Shown here: positions 23,159-35,552 of the stretch, piece by piece | Layout: every line of letters begins with the position of its first letter | How positions within the stretch are numbered: position 1 is the first letter of the stretch | NCBI GenBank assembly: GCA_013398015.1 | Contig: VZRR01004499.1 | Location: forward strand, 611,611-675,610 | DNA length: 64,000 nt | Origin: Oreocharis arfaki | Taxonomy: Eukaryota > Chordata > Aves > Passeriformes > Paramythiidae | Reading direction: 5' to 3' | Made by a program: the position numbers and the translations under genes | The notes under the pieces: generated by a model | Database searches by the model: none | Told to the model about the DNA's origin: nothing | What the model saw: the letters and a program-made list of their open reading frames with translations, nothing else

Positions 23159-26100
23159 GTAAGTAACTGTTGTTTAAGTCAGTGTGTTCTGCACAAAAGA
23201 GTGGCTCTCTAGTTAAATGGCTAAAAATGAACTGTAGCAGATTCATGCAAAAACAGAGCTAGTAGGTTTTTTTCCAAATTGTTTCTTGTTTGAAGAAGAG
23301 GTAGCAATATTAGTATTCAAATCTGCAAATGGCAAATGGGTGTTTATGAGCAACTGGTTGGTAATAGCTCTATACAGATTATATTTGTATTCATTAATTA
23401 CCTTATCACATCTAGTTAAAGGTCTGAAAACTTCTTTGAGGCCCTCATATTTGTATTCCTGTATCTCTACTGAATGTCTCATGAGTGCTTCAGTAAGTCT
23501 ATCTGCAGTGCCCTAAAGGGTGTGACTGGAAGGATTTTAGACTGTCTAAATTCTCTCTGTAGTTCAAACATAATGATACACATTTCTCTTAAATTTATGT
23601 TCTATTAGACCTTTCTCTTCTACCCATAATCTTGTAATTTTCATACTAGGATGAGACCTGTAAGTCCCTTCATATATAAGGTACTTGCTAGTTTTGTCTC
23701 AAACACAGCTTGAAGTAATGTAAGACTGGCAAGTTACCAAGGCTTACCAAGGCTTACCACTTTTATACTCACATATACAAACAGACCTGACTGGGAAGGC
23801 TCATGGAAAGTAGAAGAGTGAGAGTCAAGAGCTGAAAAAAAATTTTAGTAGTGTTTTAGTCTCTTTTCCTTTCCTGATCAACAATGGGTTTAAAACTGCT
23901 GCAAGAGAGGCATGCGCATCATGTAAGTTTATAAATCAACACCCTGAATTTTTTTTCCTCCTCCCACGCAGCGAAAAACCTTCCCATCCCACATGCTGCA
24001 AAACTGCAATTCAGTGCAAGAAAGAAGCTAAAATAAGATCTCTGATTTATTTTTAGATAAAGGTTTCCAAACGCTATAAAGTGACATTTTCCCTTCCAAA
24101 CTTTAAGCTTTCTTTTTCTTAAGGATTCCAGAAAACTCTGGCAATCACTTTTGTTTCATAACACACAGAGCATACTATATGAATTTCAAGACTATTTATT
24201 TCTGAATTTGTGCCCTCCTTTCATCAGTCAAACCATCCTTGTAATTTTTTTCATCATTTGATCTAAAATGAGCGAGAAATACATATGGGCATTATTTTGA
24301 ATTTTGAAAATCTGCAGTTAATATAAGTAGACCTGTAGCTTTATCCAATATTCCGTACTGTACAAATGAGAAGAGTTTTGTAAATAATAGTTTTGGAAAG
24401 TGAATTGACAAGTTGCCTGCAACTGTGTGATACATGTGATTATTAACACTAGTACCATTCACAACAGAACTCCATGCTGACATCCGGCAGCTAAAATACC
24501 CTGCACAAAAGAGAAACATGGTTGTGTGTTCCAGATAGGCAAGTGGACAACAGATTTTTAAAACTTCATTCACTGAAAGGAGTAGTTCTTTATACAGAGA
24601 AAAAAAATAATGTAGTTTGTAATTACATGTAGATTAACAGAGGTAATGGGCTGTATCAGTGTGACAAGCTGCTTACTTTGAACATTGCTGTCAAAGAATT
24701 AACCAGATGGTTGCATGAACTATCTAACATATTAAATATCTTCATTAATGTATCTTCAAAATATTCTCACTTATTTCTGTGTGCCGTCCCCACTAATCCC
24801 TTCCTAGCAAAAACAAAGCCTGATATCACAGCTCAGCATGTGCATCAGAAAACAATTTTCAATGAAATCTGTGAGGTAAAAGTTAAAGCAAACCTAAAAT
24901 AATACTAAACTAGATTTTTTAGATAGGGCTGCCATCAGGGGCTTGATTTGCAAGTGTGGTAATTTTAGTCAGAAACCCAAATTCTGCATCAGGATGCTCA
25001 GATTAGCATGTGCATATGTAAAGTAAATGCTTGTGTGCTATATACTGATTTAAAAGACCATATGGAGCCTTTGGCATCCTCTGTGGGTGTCCACTTTTCA
25101 GTAAGTTCTTCTTCCCATCTAGAGTCTTTTTTCTAATGTATATTTTATCTCCACACGAAGGAGATGGTTTGCCTGCATTTATTTGTACTATTCCAAGATA
25201 TATTTAGCTCCTTGAAGCCCAGAAGCTCTAGAAAAACTATTTCTTAGACAAGGTCTCTGATTCTAAAGTTAGCAAAATCCTGCTGCCTTATTATGTTCTG
25301 GTGCACACATATGCAGATTTTTTATATACTTAGAGTAGATTATGCATTAGTTCAGCTATCTGTCAGCTGATAGACTAGCTGAGCTGTTTTAATGTGTTTA
25401 GTGCCTTAATAACACCTGCTCTCATTAAGCCAGTATATATTAAAATCCTTACTATAACCTAATAACGTTGTTGGCGTATCCCAGAGGTAGGTGTGCCCTT
25501 GGGGAATTTTTTTCCTGAGTTTTTGCTCAGGTGTTTTGAACAATAATGGGTATTTTTCCTGTACCAATGGCTTATTTCCCCAGTGGCTCTGTAAAGGTCA
25601 CATATGTAACTGCCCACCTCCGGCAGTAACAGATATTGAAAGATGCAAAGAAAAGTTATGTGACAAAGGTGCCTCAGTAGGTCAGGAGCAGATATTGAAC
25701 ACCTCTTTTGTTATAACCTTACTACACTGTCCATCCCTTTGAATTACAGACCAGAAAAATGGCTCTTGGGGCACCAGTCCTGCCATCCCTGGATCCATAT
25801 GGGGGAGTTCCTTCTATCTCTGCAAATTCCCATTACAAACGAAGAGCTACAACTCCCATGAACTCTTGTTGCCACTTAGAGATGCACTGTTACCAAGGGG
25901 ACAAGGACAACATGTTCCTGTACAGATCCAGTTAGAGGAGCAGGTTCTGAGTAATCAGAGTTAAGCACTGTTAACTGTGAAAGAAAGATCAAACTTTGCA
26001 ATGCAGATACATTTATGAACGAGACAAACATATGAATCATTCAGGTTAAAGATGTCTGTAATAATACTGGCTAAAATTAGAAGAGTTACCATCCAAATTA

Positions 26101-27767
26101 TTCAGCACACACTACCTTTCAGGATCAAGCTCTTAGGAGAAAAGCATTCATAGCTGGATTATTTTTGCTGCTTATAGTCCTGTTTTTCAGACACTGGCAT
26201 GAAGTAAATGTATAGAAATATATCAAGAAAAGTGGCCTTATGGTTTTGGATAGACAGGAACAGTACCAATCCATCTAATCTAAAGTGGAACTACAAAATC
26301 CTTTTGTTTTTGTTAAAGGAAAATAGCATATGAACTGAAAGAGCCATGGTTTCTCTCATTTGTCTGTTACTAGGACCACAAAGCAGCCAATTGGTAATAA
26401 ACTAGGCACTCTGTCTTTACAAGGCAGCCACCACAACAGCTACCGAAAAAGATGGAGAGAAGTATTGCTGTCTGCTGTCTCTGACTAATTCTTCTAGGAA
26501 AATGCTTAGAATTGGCAGCTCTCTGTATTTCAAAGACCTAGGGAGTAGAAATGACAGAAATCTCAAAAGAATGCTGTCACTAGTTACAAAACAAGCATGA
26601 TTATTATTACACTCTGGAATAAAATCCAGCGTACAAAAAAGAGTCAGCATTCTTGTTACGGCTTTTTGAATTTTTCATCTATATGCAAATTATATAGCAG
26701 CATCTATTGAGTCCATTTTTGATTTCATCGTCTGTAGAATGTACAAGCCTTAAATTCTGCCCTTTCTGAATTTAAATGTTCACCATTTTAAAATAGGTAA
26801 TTTAAGTGTTAAGCCTATTAAAGTATCTTGGACTGCTGCTTATCAGTTAATTTTAGTGGGAGAGGATTAGCTAAGACAGGCGAGGAGTACACATGCTGCA
26901 AAGTTACTGACTCGTAATTCTTAGCCATCCAAATTCCGTGGGTGTCTGACTCAGATAGGCAGTGTCTCCTTGTTTTGCAAGAACCATTTGGTGTATGTAA
27001 TCACACCATCAGAGAGCTAATACTGGCCGGCATGGCTCTGGTCGTATTAGTTTTGCTTAAGCCAATGTATGCTTGAATCTTGAGTATTGTGCAGTGATCA
27101 TTCAAATTGCGTTGCTGCAAGGTGCTCTGTGCAGATTGTGTGGCCAGGTGCAACAAGTTTATTGCTTCATCGACTCATTAACCATATGCCATGCCAAAAA
27201 ATCACAGCTTTTACAAGGAAGATGAAAAATGTTGACAGTTGGAAAAGTTGACTACTAAGAATGGTGAAAAAAAAAGTGCTTGCTGCTTAGTTTTAAAAGA
27301 GGAAATTGCTATTTGGATTCATTTATTTCTACCAGTCTTAATTCTGTTCCCACTGGTGTCATATCACTATAACAGCCATCTATATGTTTATTTCAAATTG
27401 TGTTCCTTTGCAGATTAAGGTCTTGTCTCTCCCAATGCATATAAAATTTTGATTTTAAACTGAGAAGTCCATCTGAGAAGGTTTAAATATCATAAGCTCA
27501 TTATCATATTTTCTGGTTTGATAGAAATTTAGAACTCTGTTTTGAAAAAGTAACTCTGTAATGAGTTGAGGAGCAATTAAGAAGTAGATCAACCGAAGTA
27601 CCCTGAGTAGTTCCAAAAACAGTGCTTGTGATACTAGTGGAATTTATATGAAAAGGATATTTACAGGTGCCATTGTGGTTATTCAAGGATAATCCATTTA
27701 AAACACCTACTGCACCACTTCTGAACTCCAACAGAAGTTCAATTATTCCTATTATGAGGGAGTTTAG
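23159..27767 (+). other. SLC24A2 intron, first part
   Basis: 4.6 kb, AT-rich, with no exon or repeat family recognised. A small 10-bp tandem duplication (CAAGGCTTAC twice) lies near 23739-23758. Confidence 0.55.
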
Positions 27768-28180
27768 AATCGTAGATTCATAGAATTCCTTTGGGTTGGA
27801 AGGCACCTTGGAGATCATCTAGTTCCAGCCCCCATGACATGGGCAGGGGCACCTTCCACTAGGCCAGGTTGCTCAGAGCCCCATCCAACCTGGCCTTGAA
27901 CACCTCCAGGGATGGGGCATCCACAACTCCTATGGGCAGCCTGTTCCAGTGCCTCAGCACCCTCATACTAAAGACTTCTTCCTAATACCCAATCTGAACC
28001 TACTCTCTTTCATTCCTCTTGTCCTGTCACTACATGCTCTTGTAAGAAGTCTCTCTCCATCTTTCTTGGACGCTCCCTTCAGGCACTAGAAGGCTGCAAT
28101 TAGGTGACCCTAAAGCCTTCTCTTTTCCAGGCTGAACAATCCCAATTCTCTCAGCCTTTCCTCACAGAAGAGGTGTTCAT
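27768..28180 (-). mobile_element. CR1 LINE 3' end (about 410 bp)
   Basis: On the minus strand this is the last ~410 bp of a CR1. The 3' tail is at the left ('gaatcgtagattcatagaat'), then the 'gggttggaaggcaccttgga' block, 'aacacctccagggatggggc', 'taaagacttcttcctaatac' and 'caggctgaacaatcccaatt'. Similarity stops after 'tcctcacagaagaggtgttc'. It lies antisense in the intron between exons d and e. Confidence 0.94.
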
Positions 28181-30087
28181 CTCTCCAGTAGTGTTGTTAA
28201 ATCTGTACCATGTTTAATGTGTGTTCCTGTGTATATTCAGTAGTGAAATGGTATAGGTCATGTTAGTTGATGTTTACATGCTCAGTTTTCAGGAGGACAT
28301 TTAGCATTATGCAGAGTGCACAAAGGGAGTAAGTGCTCTGTTGGCACAGCCTGCAGCTGCACCTGCTGCTGGAGCAGAGATGGACCTTCTATTTGTCCCA
28401 CGCTGTAGATGAGTGTGCACAATTGCCATTGCTGACTTTACCCTTTTTACGTCAGCTGATGTCCTGAGCTCATTGCAGTTACATCAGCAGAAAGTCTACA
28501 GTCTCACTGAGCTACAGACCAGCCTCATTGTTTTCAGGTTCACCTGGCAAAAAACAGTGACATTCCTGCTTGACCAGCTCTAATGGCCAGCTCAATACAC
28601 TAGACATCTCTTGGTCTACAGCCACCCTGTGGTTCCATGCTCATCAGTTCATAAATGTGAAGCTGTTCCATATAAATGCCTGTTGAGTTTGTTACGTAAG
28701 AAAAGCTGGCTGTGCAGCTCTGTAAACTCCCTAAAAAATAAGTGTTTGTTATGGCTTGAAGAAGCTGAATCAGAAGAAATGGTATTTTCTCTCCAAAAGT
28801 TATATTCAGGGAAAGCCCTGCGATCTTGTCTACTCCCACAACATCTAGGAAAGATCCACAGACTTATGAGCCTCTTGGTGCAGCATGGGCATGACCTCCA
28901 ATGAAAGGAGGCACAAAAATTCTGGAGTGGAAGTGGATTTGGTGAGGACTAAACAAGAAGAAGTAGTGCAGGGCTGAGCTGCAGCTGAAACAGGCATTCA
29001 GAATGGTATAACTTATTTCCACATGCAGTTCTACTAGTTACTCATGAAAATTTGTAAGACTCTGCTAGTCACATGTCAGAAATCATCTGGGGTAAGGTCT
29101 GTGTTCAGAAGGTCAATGACCATAAGGAAAGACTGGTGGAATTCATTCATAGGACAAATTTAATTTTAAATACTGTTTTAAATAGTGTTTGCCTGGTGCA
29201 GTGCTGCAGTTTTGTTTCCTTCCTTTAGTAGTTAACTTGACCTCTTTTTGTTACATAGTTAGTCAATATGAAATATAGGAAATGCAAAAGACTGGAAAGA
29301 ACAGAAACCAAAATAAATCATTAATCTGAATATAACCCATTCACTGGCTACAAGAACATTATCTGTTGAAAATCTGACACTAGTAAGGGAGACTGTGAAA
29401 ATGAAAATTAAGTTACTTCAGTGTTATACAGAGTTTTTAATTCACTGAAGGGCCTGAAAGTATGTTTTGCATGTTTTTATAACAAATTTCTCTACAAAAT
29501 GTAGCATGAAAAATATGTGCTTAACATATCTTCTATTGACAAAGTGAGTAGTTTTCACAAGAAGGGTAAATGCCATAATAAATTTTAGCTGTGCATGTTT
29601 TTAGCTGCCAAATGGCAGTCTCTGCTATACTGACTGTGAAATTTGTTGCAAAATGTAGGAAGGAAAGATATGGGCACCTGTTGGAAGCAGTTTGAAAACA
29701 TTCATTCTGAATAAGCAGGAAATTATTGATAAATTTAGAAGTCAAACCACTATTGACCTAAACCCATATGCAAACTGCATCATAAAAAATTTTCATAAAA
29801 ATGTCAACCCAAAATTTGCCATTCATCATACAAGTTCTTAGGAGGTCTTATTTTATGACTGAAGCAGTTGGAAGAATGAGGCATAGATAAGTATATACCA
29901 ATGTCAGGGCATCAGTTTCTTACCTTTCTTGACATGTATTTTAATCATCTGATGATGATCAGAACAGTTACTCAGAACAGGCCATCAGAAAAAATGAGAA
30001 GCCACTCTCATATTGAGAAGTGATTAAGAGTATGGCATGTCACCCTTCAATACAGGTTTTCACTGTTTCTCCTTGTTTCTATTTCAG
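28181..30087 (+). other. SLC24A2 intron, end part
   Basis: No recognised element. It ends with a pyrimidine-rich acceptor (CTTGTTTCTATTTCAG). Confidence 0.55.
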
Positions 30088-30177
30088 ACATCAAGAAAAT
30101 TTTTTCCTATCACATTTTTTGGCTCTATCAGCTGGATTGCATTCTTTTCTTACTTGATGGTCTGGTGGGCACACCAG
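30088..30177 (+). CDS. SLC24A2: SLC24A2 coding exon e (membrane segment)
   Basis: 90 nt in phase 0 on both sides, reading TSRKFFPITFFGSISWIAFF, then SYLMVWWAHQ, followed by the donor GTAAGG. Together with the end of exon d it encodes the PDVRKP-TSRKFFPITFFGS loop and the next transmembrane segment (FFGSISWIAFFSYLMVWW), which are conserved in NCKX2. KFFPITFFGS favours NCKX2 over NCKX1. Confidence 0.97.
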
Positions 30178-30594
30178 GTAAGGAGGTGATACTGGTACAA
30201 AATAAAAGCCCTGCATTATGTTTTGCACTGTAAAAGATCATTTAGAATCAGAGTCCATCTATCTCATACTGGGTGCTGCTTTATTTCGGCAGCTGTAACC
30301 ATGGATGAAGTAAATCAGTACTCAATAAATGGAAAGTAGTTCAGAGAGCTGTGGTTGGCCTGACCACAGGACTTAATCATTCTTGTAGCACCAGAACCAT
30401 CAGCAACTGCCTGTCAATGCCTTATGCTTCTATTTGACAGTCTTATCTTTCTCCTGATACATGGGGAAATCTGTGAAATTAGTATTTCTCCAATCCCGCC
30501 CGGTGTTCTCCACGCTAGTGGGCAAGTCCAGGACAGCTGAAAACATTTCTTCACTGCAGGACACTTTTTTCTGTTTTTGTTTAAACCCTTCTAG
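30178..30594 (+). other. SLC24A2 intron (417 bp)
   Basis: The shortest intron in the window, with canonical GT and AG ends and a CTTCTAG acceptor. Nothing else seen. Confidence 0.85.
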
Positions 30595-30761
30595 GTTGGA
30601 GAGACCATTGGTATTACTGAAGAAATCATGGGATTGACTATTCTAGCTGCTGGCACATCCATTCCTGACCTTATTACCAGTGTCATTGTAGCACGCAAAG
30701 GTCTGGGGGACATGGCTGTATCCAGTTCCGTTGGAAGCAATATATTTGACATCACAGTGGG
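30595..30761 (+). CDS. SLC24A2: SLC24A2 coding exon f (alpha-2 repeat, ion-binding core)
   Basis: 167 nt, phase 0 in and phase 2 out, with donor GTAAGT. It reads VGETIGITEEIMGLTILAAG, then TSIPDLITSVIVARKGLGDM, then AVSSSVGSNIFDITVG. This is the alpha-2 repeat of the cation/Ca2+ exchanger superfamily. GTSIPDLITS carries the Asp that corresponds to human NCKX2 Asp548, essential for Ca2+ and K+ binding, and SVGSNIFD is the second conserved element of the repeat. All key residues are intact, so this allele looks functional. Confidence 0.98.
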
Positions 30762-32810
30762 GTAAGTTCTACACCAAGAAAACTGTGGGTTTTTTAAACA
30801 AGACTTTTGTTCTTAGCACATTGCTGTGGTATTGTCCACAAGCAGCAATCTTTAAAAAGGAGAGTGACGCAAATATGCAGTGGATGTTACTGTGGCAAGT
30901 GCTCTGAAGTTTATACATACCTGCATGAAGAAATGTTATAAATTTGTTGCCTAATCCTTGTTTTGATATATTACAGAGAGGCCTAGGCAAGCGAATTGCA
31001 GTTTAAAATTGTGCAAGAGCATTGTTCCGAAAAGGAATTTCAAAGCTTTTTATGCTTTTGTGAGGTTGCTGTTTGCTGTCTGCTACCACTCATTGTTCTT
31101 ATACTAGAGCTTTTGTTATAAATAATGATCAGGAACAATTCATTGGCTCTGCAGTATTCAACATGTTTCTTGTAATAACAACAGAAAGTCATTGTTTTGT
31201 GTAACTCAATTAAGCTGCTGTTGACGTGTGATTAATTTTTTTTTCTATACCTGACAAATCCCAAATTACACACCAATTCTCTGTTAACAAAAAGAACTCT
31301 TTTCTATACCTCTGACAATGTGAAGCTACATGAGATTGTGCAAAAGTTTTCTATTTACAATTCACTGCTTCATCTAGGCAGCTCTAGGGTAATGATTTGT
31401 GGCATGATGTTGTAATTCAAATTCTTTTTTGGTCTTTTCAGACCGAGGTAGATCAGGTTCAGAAAGAGTGTAATCTATGCCTCAGTATTTCAAAAATGTG
31501 CAGGAAATACACAGATAAATTCTGTCTTTGTTCCCACATTCCTGTCTTCAACACAGGGTGGAGGTACTGAGAATCATGTCCATACTTTCAGTTTCTCCGT
31601 ATTTGGTTATTTCTTGCTATCACACACAAACAGAAGAACAGGTCTAGTCATAGTCACAGTGCCAAACAGCCTGGTTGTAGAAGAGGTCCTGGTTTTCACA
31701 GCTGAAAATATACCAGCAACTGCACAAAGGTACAAAAAGGGATACTGTAGTTAGAATGGATAGTAAATACTTTTTACTTTATCTGTTAGCAATGGCAATA
31801 CCTTTAGATATCATAGGAAAGCTTGGCCACTTTTCTTTTCAATGCAGAAGCATGAAGTCTCTGAGATATCTATATGCAGCAAACCTGTAAAATGTATGAA
31901 AACCATGTCCTCCAACTTGGCATACAGAGGGTGCATTACAAAATTCTTTCTCTTTTGCAGTGCTTTCTTACTTTTTAAGAAATGTTTTGTCTTCCTGCCA
32001 GTGGAAATGGTCTTGTCCTGCACCAGTCTGCTACATTTACAACAGAAATGGCACGGTCGAGCTGTAGACTGGTGTAGTTAGTACTGCAGCTGTAATAAAT
32101 TATTCTCTCCTGAGCTGCTTATTCAAAGTTTTAATGTTGTGAGCCTCTGACAACTCACTTCATGCTTTCTAAGCCTGCTAAGCTCCAATCAGTGTCTTAA
32201 ATATTTATTTCAGCTTGACATCTTGCAGAGGGATATTGTCTCCTTCTGTGGCATGAGAGATGAGAAATGCAATGACAGCAAACACAGAAATAGAAATTAA
32301 GCTGAAGTTCAATTGAAGTTCACAGTTTAACAGAGGTTTATACAGTAAATGTGGACAAAGATATTTAAGGGCCAAATTTTGCAGGCAATACCTTACAGAG
32401 TGCTGGTTCTTCATGTCAAGGACATGTTTTTATGCAACCCACCCTCCAGTCAGGCAGGCTCTTGGAAAGAGTGCAAATAGCTTCTTCTGTAGATGGTGTG
32501 AAATCTAGAAACAAAGGAAAGGGATTTTCCTCTTCACAGACAGGATGCCAGGTGACTTGCCAGCCAAGGGAAATATAATTCACCAGTACAGTTCGTGGAA
32601 GAGTGGGGGTAAAAATCTCATGTGCTCTCTCCAAGAACCATGAGAAAGCTTACAATTTGTATTTATGCAAATATTAGAAGAGTTGAAACTCTTCCTACCT
32701 CACTTTATGCAGGAAGCCTTTGGTTGTGTTTTGAATTGTCTCCAGAAACTTCCTAGTGCTCCCTTCTGGACTTCTGCAATGTTTAAATTAATTTTTCTGT
32801 TTCTTAACAG
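30762..32810 (+). other. SLC24A2 last intron
   Basis: 2.05 kb, AT-rich, with no recognised element. The acceptor TTTTTCTGTTTCTTAACAG has a strong pyrimidine tract. Confidence 0.8.
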
Positions 32811-33060
32811 CCTTCCTCTTCCATGGCTCCTGTATGCTGTGGTTAACAGCTTTGCCCCAGTGACAGTCAGCAGCAATGGCCTCTTCTGTGCAATTGTCCT
32901 CCTCTTCATCATGCTGCTCTTTGTCATCCTCTCCATTGCTTCCTGCAAGTGGAGGATGAATAAAATCCTGGGTTTCCTCATGTTTGGGCTTTATTTTGTG
33001 TTCCTGATTGTCAGTGTCCTCCTGGAGGACAAAGTGATCCAGTGTCCTGTCTCCATCTAG
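32811..33060 (+). CDS. SLC24A2: SLC24A2 terminal coding exon g with stop codon
   Basis: Starts with C, which completes the GG from exon f to Gly (TVG-LPLPW). It reads LPLPWLLYAVVNSFAPVTVS, then SNGLFCAIVLLFIMLLFVIL, then SIASCKWRMNKILGF and LMFGLYFVFLIVSVLLEDKV, ending with IQCPVSI and TAG at 33058-33060. Two strong transmembrane segments follow the LPLPWLLY turn. The short C-terminus after the last membrane segment (LLEDKVIQCPVSI) is the standard NCKX1/NCKX2 ending. An upstream ATG in the same frame (32665) belongs to intron sequence. Confidence 0.98.
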
Positions 33061-35527
33061 TGGAATGTGCTGTTTCTTGACAAAAAAAAAAAAAGAAAAA
33101 GAAAAATCAAAACAAAACATATATATTTATTAAAGAAAAGATAAATATGTCAAAACAAAACAGCAAAAAAAGACTACAATGGAAAGCTTCAGTGGGAAAA
33201 ACCCATGGATCTTTAAATTTCCTCTTCCTCAATTTTAAAAGAGTGAAAGAAAGAAAAGGGTACAAAGGGTCCGTCTCAGAGCTGAAGAATGACTGCTGCT
33301 GGACAGTGCATGAAGGGCTGAGTCCAGGTGCAATGAGGGTTTCTTTGCTGCAGAACATCCTCGCTGCTCAGCACTGGACACGCTACGTACGCACGGCAAC
33401 AGCGAAAGTTACTGCTTCTCCTCTGCCTGTGAGACACACCTGCAGACTTCTCATTCTCTCAAGTAGTATACACAGACACCCAGTGTACTCAGTTCTTAAA
33501 GCTCTCCTCTTCTAAGGGGAATGCTGATATTAACTTTGTGGAGGCACCACCCCCCCACACACCCTGGTACAGGATTTTTCTGACAACCTGCTGGAACTCC
33601 TGAGTGGAAAGCATACACCAAGTGATGAGTCACAAACAGGGAAGAGCTTGTACATCTCTTCATGTAAGTGGATTTGTATGATGTGATTTCAGCAAAGCCA
33701 GGGAATTCATCAGTGTTTTGATCATCTGCATCACAGGTCTGTAAAGGCAATCAGCAGGATGTTAATGGTGGTTTTTTACATCTTGCAAAACTCTTCAGGT
33801 TCCAGAAACTCTGGCACTGAAGGAGCCATGATGCCTGACCACTTTGTAACTGGTGCAGATTTTCATTGCATTCTCATGCAAAGACCAGAATGGGGATAAT
33901 CTTTCTTCTCTAATAGCAATGCAGCATGCAGTGACATCATACAGCTATGTGAACACACCATTTTTTCTAATGCAGCAATATCAACAGTACCAATGGCTTT
34001 CAGATGCTGTTATGAGTTTGCCTTTTCATGCCAGAATAAAAAGGCTAATTTGCTTATGCATAGTATTTCATCCAGAAAATAGAAGTAGTTATAAAGTGGC
34101 AGCCTAATTGCTAAGTGAATATATATTTTACAGGCTTTCACTATTACTTGGAGTGTAAGGACCTTCACAGCTACATATAGTTACTGCTGGAAGAGATCCC
34201 CAGCTGCTGTATAAAGCTGGGGCAGTTCACATTTGCTGTTATAAATCTTGAAACTAGGTAGGAGAAACACAATTTAAATACAGTGGAGCTGCAGGAAACT
34301 TACATGAAAATTCTACAGTATTGCTGGAAGTGTACATGTCTAAAGAAACTCGGGAAGGAGTGAAAATCCAACATCCTTTTTCTGAGATACTGAGAGAAGG
34401 AGAAGGTCCAAACCTTGAGCAAAAAAAAAAAAACAAGAAGGGAGAAAGCAACTGATGTTCATCTTTCTGTAGTTTGGCTGATTTTTTTAAAAATGAGAGG
34501 ACTGGAATGAATGTTAAGAACTTATTTCAGATAATCATTATTTGTTTGTTCAAGTCTTTTGTGCAATTAAGAGTTCATGGAGTTTCAGTGCATTTCTGTG
34601 ACCTGTTTCAGCATTGTTTTATATGTGTATTGTGCTCACAATGGCAATGCCATGATCACATCAGTGTAACAGAAGGCTCAGTACATTTTGTCTTGTCTGT
34701 TTTTCTCTGCTCAACACTGTTTGTTTCTCACTCATCCCCTTTGTCCTTTACTGTTTTCCTGTTATATGTGTTTGTATGTAATGGTATATGGTTAGAAAGT
34801 AAGGACTTGACAGAAAACAATAGTAGAGAAAACAGTACAAAATTCATATTAGGAATATTAATATTACGTGATATCATAAAGAAAAAAATGAGATATTAAT
34901 GAAATAAAGGAAGGATACTAGGAGTTGCAATGTCTGCTACTTGTGTATTGTCCTAAGGTATTAAGTCCTAGGTACATGCAGAATCAGTATTTGATCTTAA
35001 CCATACAACAAGCGACATCTCTTACTTCTTAGTGCTTTTTGGAGCGAGCTTCTCACATTGTGAGCAAAAACTTGTCTTTGTGTTCAAGATCCTTCACTGG
35101 TCCAGAGTCCTTACTTGTCTTGAGAATAGTGCTGCCCGTCTCTTTAACATTTGTTCCTACGGGTGTGCACCCTGGAAAGGTAGGTGGATAGACATAGCTG
35201 CGGTGCCCTCTACTGACAGGAACAGCAACCTAAAAGCAAACCTATAGCCCTAATTCTGACCTCAACTGAAACTTATGTCCCAAAATACAGAGCTGACTCC
35301 ACAGTACAATCTATTCCAGAGAAGTCACCAAATGCTTTTGTTTCTGATGACTGTGATCAAAACAGGCAATCCTTTCCCAAGTAAGCAGAATCAGACAGAG
35401 GAGTGATCTAAAGGAAGGGCTGCATATGTGGGCACTTAAAAAATACTGTGATGCCTGGATTCACTTATCTGACATTTCAAATCAAGAAACCAGACCGGAG
35501 TCCAGTCTCTGTTCGGTACACTACTCC

Positions 35528-35552
35528 TTTTTTTGTTTGTTTGTTTGTTTTT
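35528..35552 (+). repeat. (TTTG)n microsatellite
   Basis: TTTG units in a row flanked by T runs, within the presumed 3' UTR. Confidence 0.85.

Noticed and set aside
23027..33060. Assignment of the exchanger to SLC24A1 (NCKX1)
   Set aside because: The membrane domain is similar, but the loop exons (RASILHNIAKKK, RQNGAANH, PVQNG), KFFPITFFGS and CPVSI fit NCKX2 better. Alignment with both avian paralogs would settle it.
34474..34899. 141-codon plus-strand frame with a hydrophobic composition
   Set aside because: T-rich sequence gives Phe/Leu/Val-rich translations by chance. It lies in the presumed 3' UTR with no similarity to known membrane proteins.
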